Shown one piece after another: positions 60,378 to 64,000 of a stretch of DNA of 64,000 nt. Below the pieces are notes generated by a model. It did not search any database. It saw only the letters and a program-made list of their open reading frames with translations, and was not told where the DNA came from. The position numbers and the translations under genes were made by a program. The stretch is from NCBI GenBank assembly GCA_032209605.1, contig JASFXZ010000010.1, positions 12,979,385 through 13,043,384 on the forward strand, in the 5' to 3' direction. The DNA comes from Mactromeris polynyma (taxonomy: Eukaryota; Mollusca; Bivalvia; Venerida; Mactridae). Numbering within the stretch: the stretch's first letter is position 1; every line of letters begins with the position of its first letter.

Positions 60378-62069
60378 GATGACATTGCTATTTGATAATA
60401 AAAATGTAAAAATAAAAAGAAATAAAAAATAATAATAGTAAAAATAAAATAATGATAATACTAATAGTATGATAAAAGTAATAGTAATAATAATAACAAG
60501 AACAACACATATTCTTAAAACTACGCCTAATACAAAAACGATAACATGTTGAGCAAATGATTTGAAATATTTCTGTAGAAACGCGGCGAAATTGTGTGCG
60601 TTAAAAGAATTGGAAGAATCTTAAATTAAACATGGAGATAAAGCAGGGTCATTAAGATTCAAAACTGTCACGTGATCAACGATACACAATTTTCACTAAC
60701 AGTGGGTCGCCATCTTGTTTTGAACTGCGTAACGTTTGCAAGAACTGTAAGTATTCTGAATTTTTATTATAAATGTTGTTATTTTGATGTTCTCAAGTCG
60801 CCAGTATAATCGCGACATTTATTTAGTACACAAATCTAGTTTTAAATCTGCATGACATATCCTCTCTTGACCCAATTGTTTGGTTAAATAACTTGTAAGG
60901 TGCTGACCTAGTTATCAATATTAGACAGACTGGATCAGTACGCGGACAATACCAGTACGCGGACACTTCCATATTTAGCGTTCCGTTAACGATTTAAACT
61001 TTCTTGACGTCAAAATAACTCACAATTATTCGCACGGTACTTGTTCTTCTTCCGGTATCTGGTATCGAACGCGTATTTGTACTATTCCTGGTTTTTAACT
61101 TACAAGCAGGCGAACTCGGGTTGAGAAACGTAAACAAACATTGTTTTTGCAGTCAACAAGTACATTTTGGCTGTCTGTTTAAATCATCTTCAAATCAATA
61201 AATGAGAAAGAATATTGACAGGCTTTAATAATTAAAAGGCCATTTTTAAAAGGTCTCGCCAAAATATTCTACATGAAGCCAGAAATGTTTCGTTACAATT
61301 CCTGAACTATCATCCTAATCATTTGGGCGTTTGCATATGACATGATGTGTACAGTTATGCACCAAAATCTTTTCATATTTTTGCCACACAGAGCATAATT
61401 CCATTTCATGAAGAAGTTTATTGCTCAAACAGTGATCTAGATATCATCAGTATGAGTGTTATTGGATATATTATATGATTACTTTGTCACTTGTCGGTAT
61501 TTACTTTTATTTAAATCGTATAAGTGTTTACGAAGTAGGCAAATTACCTGGTTGTGTAATATGTAAAAGTGCCCGTTTTGTATATACATGTAATGTTGTT
61601 CTTCTTTGTTTCTGTTCTTTTATATGCTGTGTAAATATGTAATGCTCTTCATTTATTGGAGAAAATAAAGAATATATAAGGTAAAGTCTAATATTTTGGA
61701 CCTGTCACAAGTCACATGCTTGACATTTCTCTAAATTGCAACTAATAATATCTATATGACCATTTATGCACTTATTAATTCATTAAAATCTCGTCTTTGT
61801 ACAAGCATAATAGATATACATAATAGGTAGACAATAAAGAGCATAAAAAATAATGTACAAAGCCATTCAAATAAGAACTATAAGAGACTATACAAGTATA
61901 TACATCAGACTTAAAAAAAATACAAAATGTAAACGATATACAACATGTATTATAAGTAGCCAAACTGTTAACATAAATATTTAATTTAGACCATACTATA
62001 ATAATAAATTATCTATACAAAATGCTTTACCTCAATTGTAAAATCATATAACAGGTTTTTCAGAAAAGT

Positions 62070-62705
62070 TAACAACTTCAACTTAGTTTATTGTCGTAAA
62101 CAGTACAGTTTCTTGACATACAAAAATACATTACAATATAATTTTAAACAAGGTCATACGTTACATGGCACGTATACATAGTTATTTATAAGAAAAGAAA
62201 AAAAATAATATTTTCTAGACATATACACATACATAGGTAACACCAAATAAATAATACATAATATTTTTCTAGACATATACACATACATAGGTAACACCAA
62301 ATAAATAATACATAATATGGTTCCAACTACGACCAAGTAATGACAATAGCTCCTCAAAATATTTGGTATGGGAGGCTTAATGTGACTAGTAACTAGTCTA
62401 AACAATGTAGTTGACAAAATAATTTCTTATGACAAATGCTTGGGAAATAAATTTACCAATGTTTATCAATATATGTTTGTTATCAGATTTCATCATTTTT
62501 AGAATTTGAATACACTTGGGTGTCTGACATAATATGGTTTAATGAACTCCTTTCTGCGACCATTGTAAAAGGGACATATGATAAGAAAATGATACTCATC
62601 TTGTATATCATTTGAATGACATAAAGTACAATAACGTTCTGATCGTTCTTCTCTATGACGACCATATCGGCCTGCTTCAATACCATCATCGTTGGAAAGA
62701 ATATA
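62070..62705 (-). pseudogene. Second LINE C-terminal fragment in B4
   Basis: Copy of 36903-37538 with the same knuckle and stop. Confidence 0.75.
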
Positions 62706-62929
62706 CAGTAAAACCTCACATAAAGACCACCTCAATAACAAGACCACCTCAATAACAAGACCACCTCAATAACAAGACCACATCAATAACACCTCAAAAT
62801 AAAGACCACAATCTTCAAGTCCATTTTCACTTTTGTACTCTAAATTCACCCCAATATCAATACCCCCCCCCCATAAGAAGACCAGTGTTCAAGAGTCACA
62901 AAGGTGGTCTTATTATTGAGGTTTTACTG
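62706..62929 (+). mobile_element. MITE family 2 in B4, shorter
   Basis: 224 bp, TA-flanked, with four 17-bp repeats and a run of 10 C where B1 has six repeats and 15 C. Confidence 0.88.
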
Positions 62930-63240
62930 TATATAAGTTTCTCAACATCTGTGAAATTTGTAAAAGTTATGTTATTTTCAGAGCATTCACCGTCGACAGG
63001 TCGAATAAATCGAACTATGGGTTTAACAAAAGTAATCATTTAATTACGGAAAAATTACCAGAAATCATCACGGAAACATTATAAGCAACTGGCTGGTATA
63101 TATGCAATGTTGACACATACATCGTTTATTCGTATATTCACGTAGCTTTTAAATGTGTAAGTAATGTCTAACATTTTCTTACTGCTATCGTTGCACATTT
63201 TACATAAAGTAATGAACATGCTCTGTATTATGTTATTATA

Positions 63241-63338
63241 TACACATGTACTGTAACACTGTTCTGTCAGTATGCTTTGTATTGTCCTCATGGGCTATCA
63301 GCCTTTTGGAAATAAAATAAATATATCTAAATATATAT
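63241..63338 (+). mobile_element. LINE 3' tail insertion in B4
   Basis: Same insertion as at 38076, with a small change (ATCAGCCTTTTGGAAAT). The full insert begins near 63204. Confidence 0.65.
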
Positions 63339-64000
63339 CATATTCTGATAATAAGCTGCTAATTAGTTCACTCTCGATCTGGTCGAGGCTGATAATTGTT
63401 TTTCTAGTATTTGTCTAGGATGCGCATTTGCGCCTTTTTGTGCTTCAGTATCGTATTGTGTTATAACATTTTTAATTAGCAGCTTTTCCTCAGTTTTACC
63501 TGGTCAATAGTGTTGCATAGAACCTGATAGTTTTTGTACTGTGAATACCTTCTCTTATAACAATTTGATGATGGGGTGCAATTATTTATACCACGGACAT
63601 TTAAACCGTGGGCCCGTTTTATCAATATTCGTACGAACGAGCGTTCGCAAGATACGAAATGTTCATAAGAATTGTCTTACGAAAATACTTACGACCGTTT
63701 TATCAACGCGGTCGTTAGTATGACAGTAATCTTGCAAATAAGAATGTTCGTGCGCACAGTAAATCAGTACACGCTCTTCTTTTAAAAAGACCTTCAATAA
63801 TGATTACCTTTAACGAATGCAGAAACTGACTGTTAGAAAGTCGAAAGAAAGAATGAATACAGGCATTATATTTCAATATATCTGTGGGCCGGATTGTGTT
63901 GCGTTAATGCAAACATATTCTAGCCAACTTATTCAAAATACTGAAAAGAATCCCATGTCAGTTTTAGTTTGAATGGAAATTCTTTATAAAACAGATAATA

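Larger units (their letters stand above)
58244..64000 (+). repeat. Segmental duplication unit B4, cut by the right edge
   Basis: Homologous to B1-B3 throughout. It keeps the approximately 90-bp segment missing from B1. It is more diverged in places (for example the MITE at 62706) and ends inside the 38640-39480-equivalent stretch. Confidence 0.93.

Overview
The window is nuclear DNA of an animal, most likely a mollusc and probably a bivalve. The sequence is AT-rich, has an intron-containing gene with canonical GT/AG splice sites, and is dense with tRNA-headed SINEs, TA-flanked miniature inverted-repeat elements (MITEs), 5'-truncated LINEs and satellite arrays. The SINE tail with a GGCGTTAAACCC-type ending followed by an ACAAACA tail is, from memory, typical of molluscs. 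Nothing looks bacterial. The lineage call is an inference.

Positions 1-5300 hold a likely first coding exon of an unidentified minus-strand gene (202-358) and then a patchwork of SINEs, MITEs and LINE 3' ends. Positions 5500-9441 hold a 41-bp minisatellite, a LINE C-terminal fragment and a 33-copy satellite with a 74-bp period.

Positions 10749-17277 hold the one clear host gene, a minus-strand carbohydrate sulfotransferase. Three exons with matching phases can be joined. The middle exon carries the 5'-phosphosulfate (PAPS) loop and the last carries the 3'-phosphate site. Its first intron contains a 61-copy, 20-bp minisatellite with no length variation. The exon with the N-terminal membrane anchor was not found.

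From about 19.1 kb to the right edge the window is a nested segmental-duplication array. Two A units (about 5.8 kb each, 19151-24984 and 24985 onward) are followed by a LINE insertion (30293-33128). Then come four B units of about 9.3 kb: B1 33160-42394, B2 42395-51716, B3 truncated at 54998, and B4 58244 to the edge. A and B share a common core. Because the core is present several times, some copies act as natural empty sites for insertions in others: a 2.0-kb inverted-repeat transposon in A, the LINE, a LINE tail in B, and a roughly 1-kb insert with a tRNA-Thr-like sequence in B. Between B3 and B4 a 2.3-kb transposon with long inverted repeats and a decayed DDE transposase sits exactly at a junction between sequences that are not normally adjacent.

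No clear host protein-coding gene was recognised in the 19-64 kb array. The coding-like stretches there are LINE and transposase remains. I did not find a convincing new multi-gene system. The most unusual content is the array architecture and the transposon at its breakpoint.
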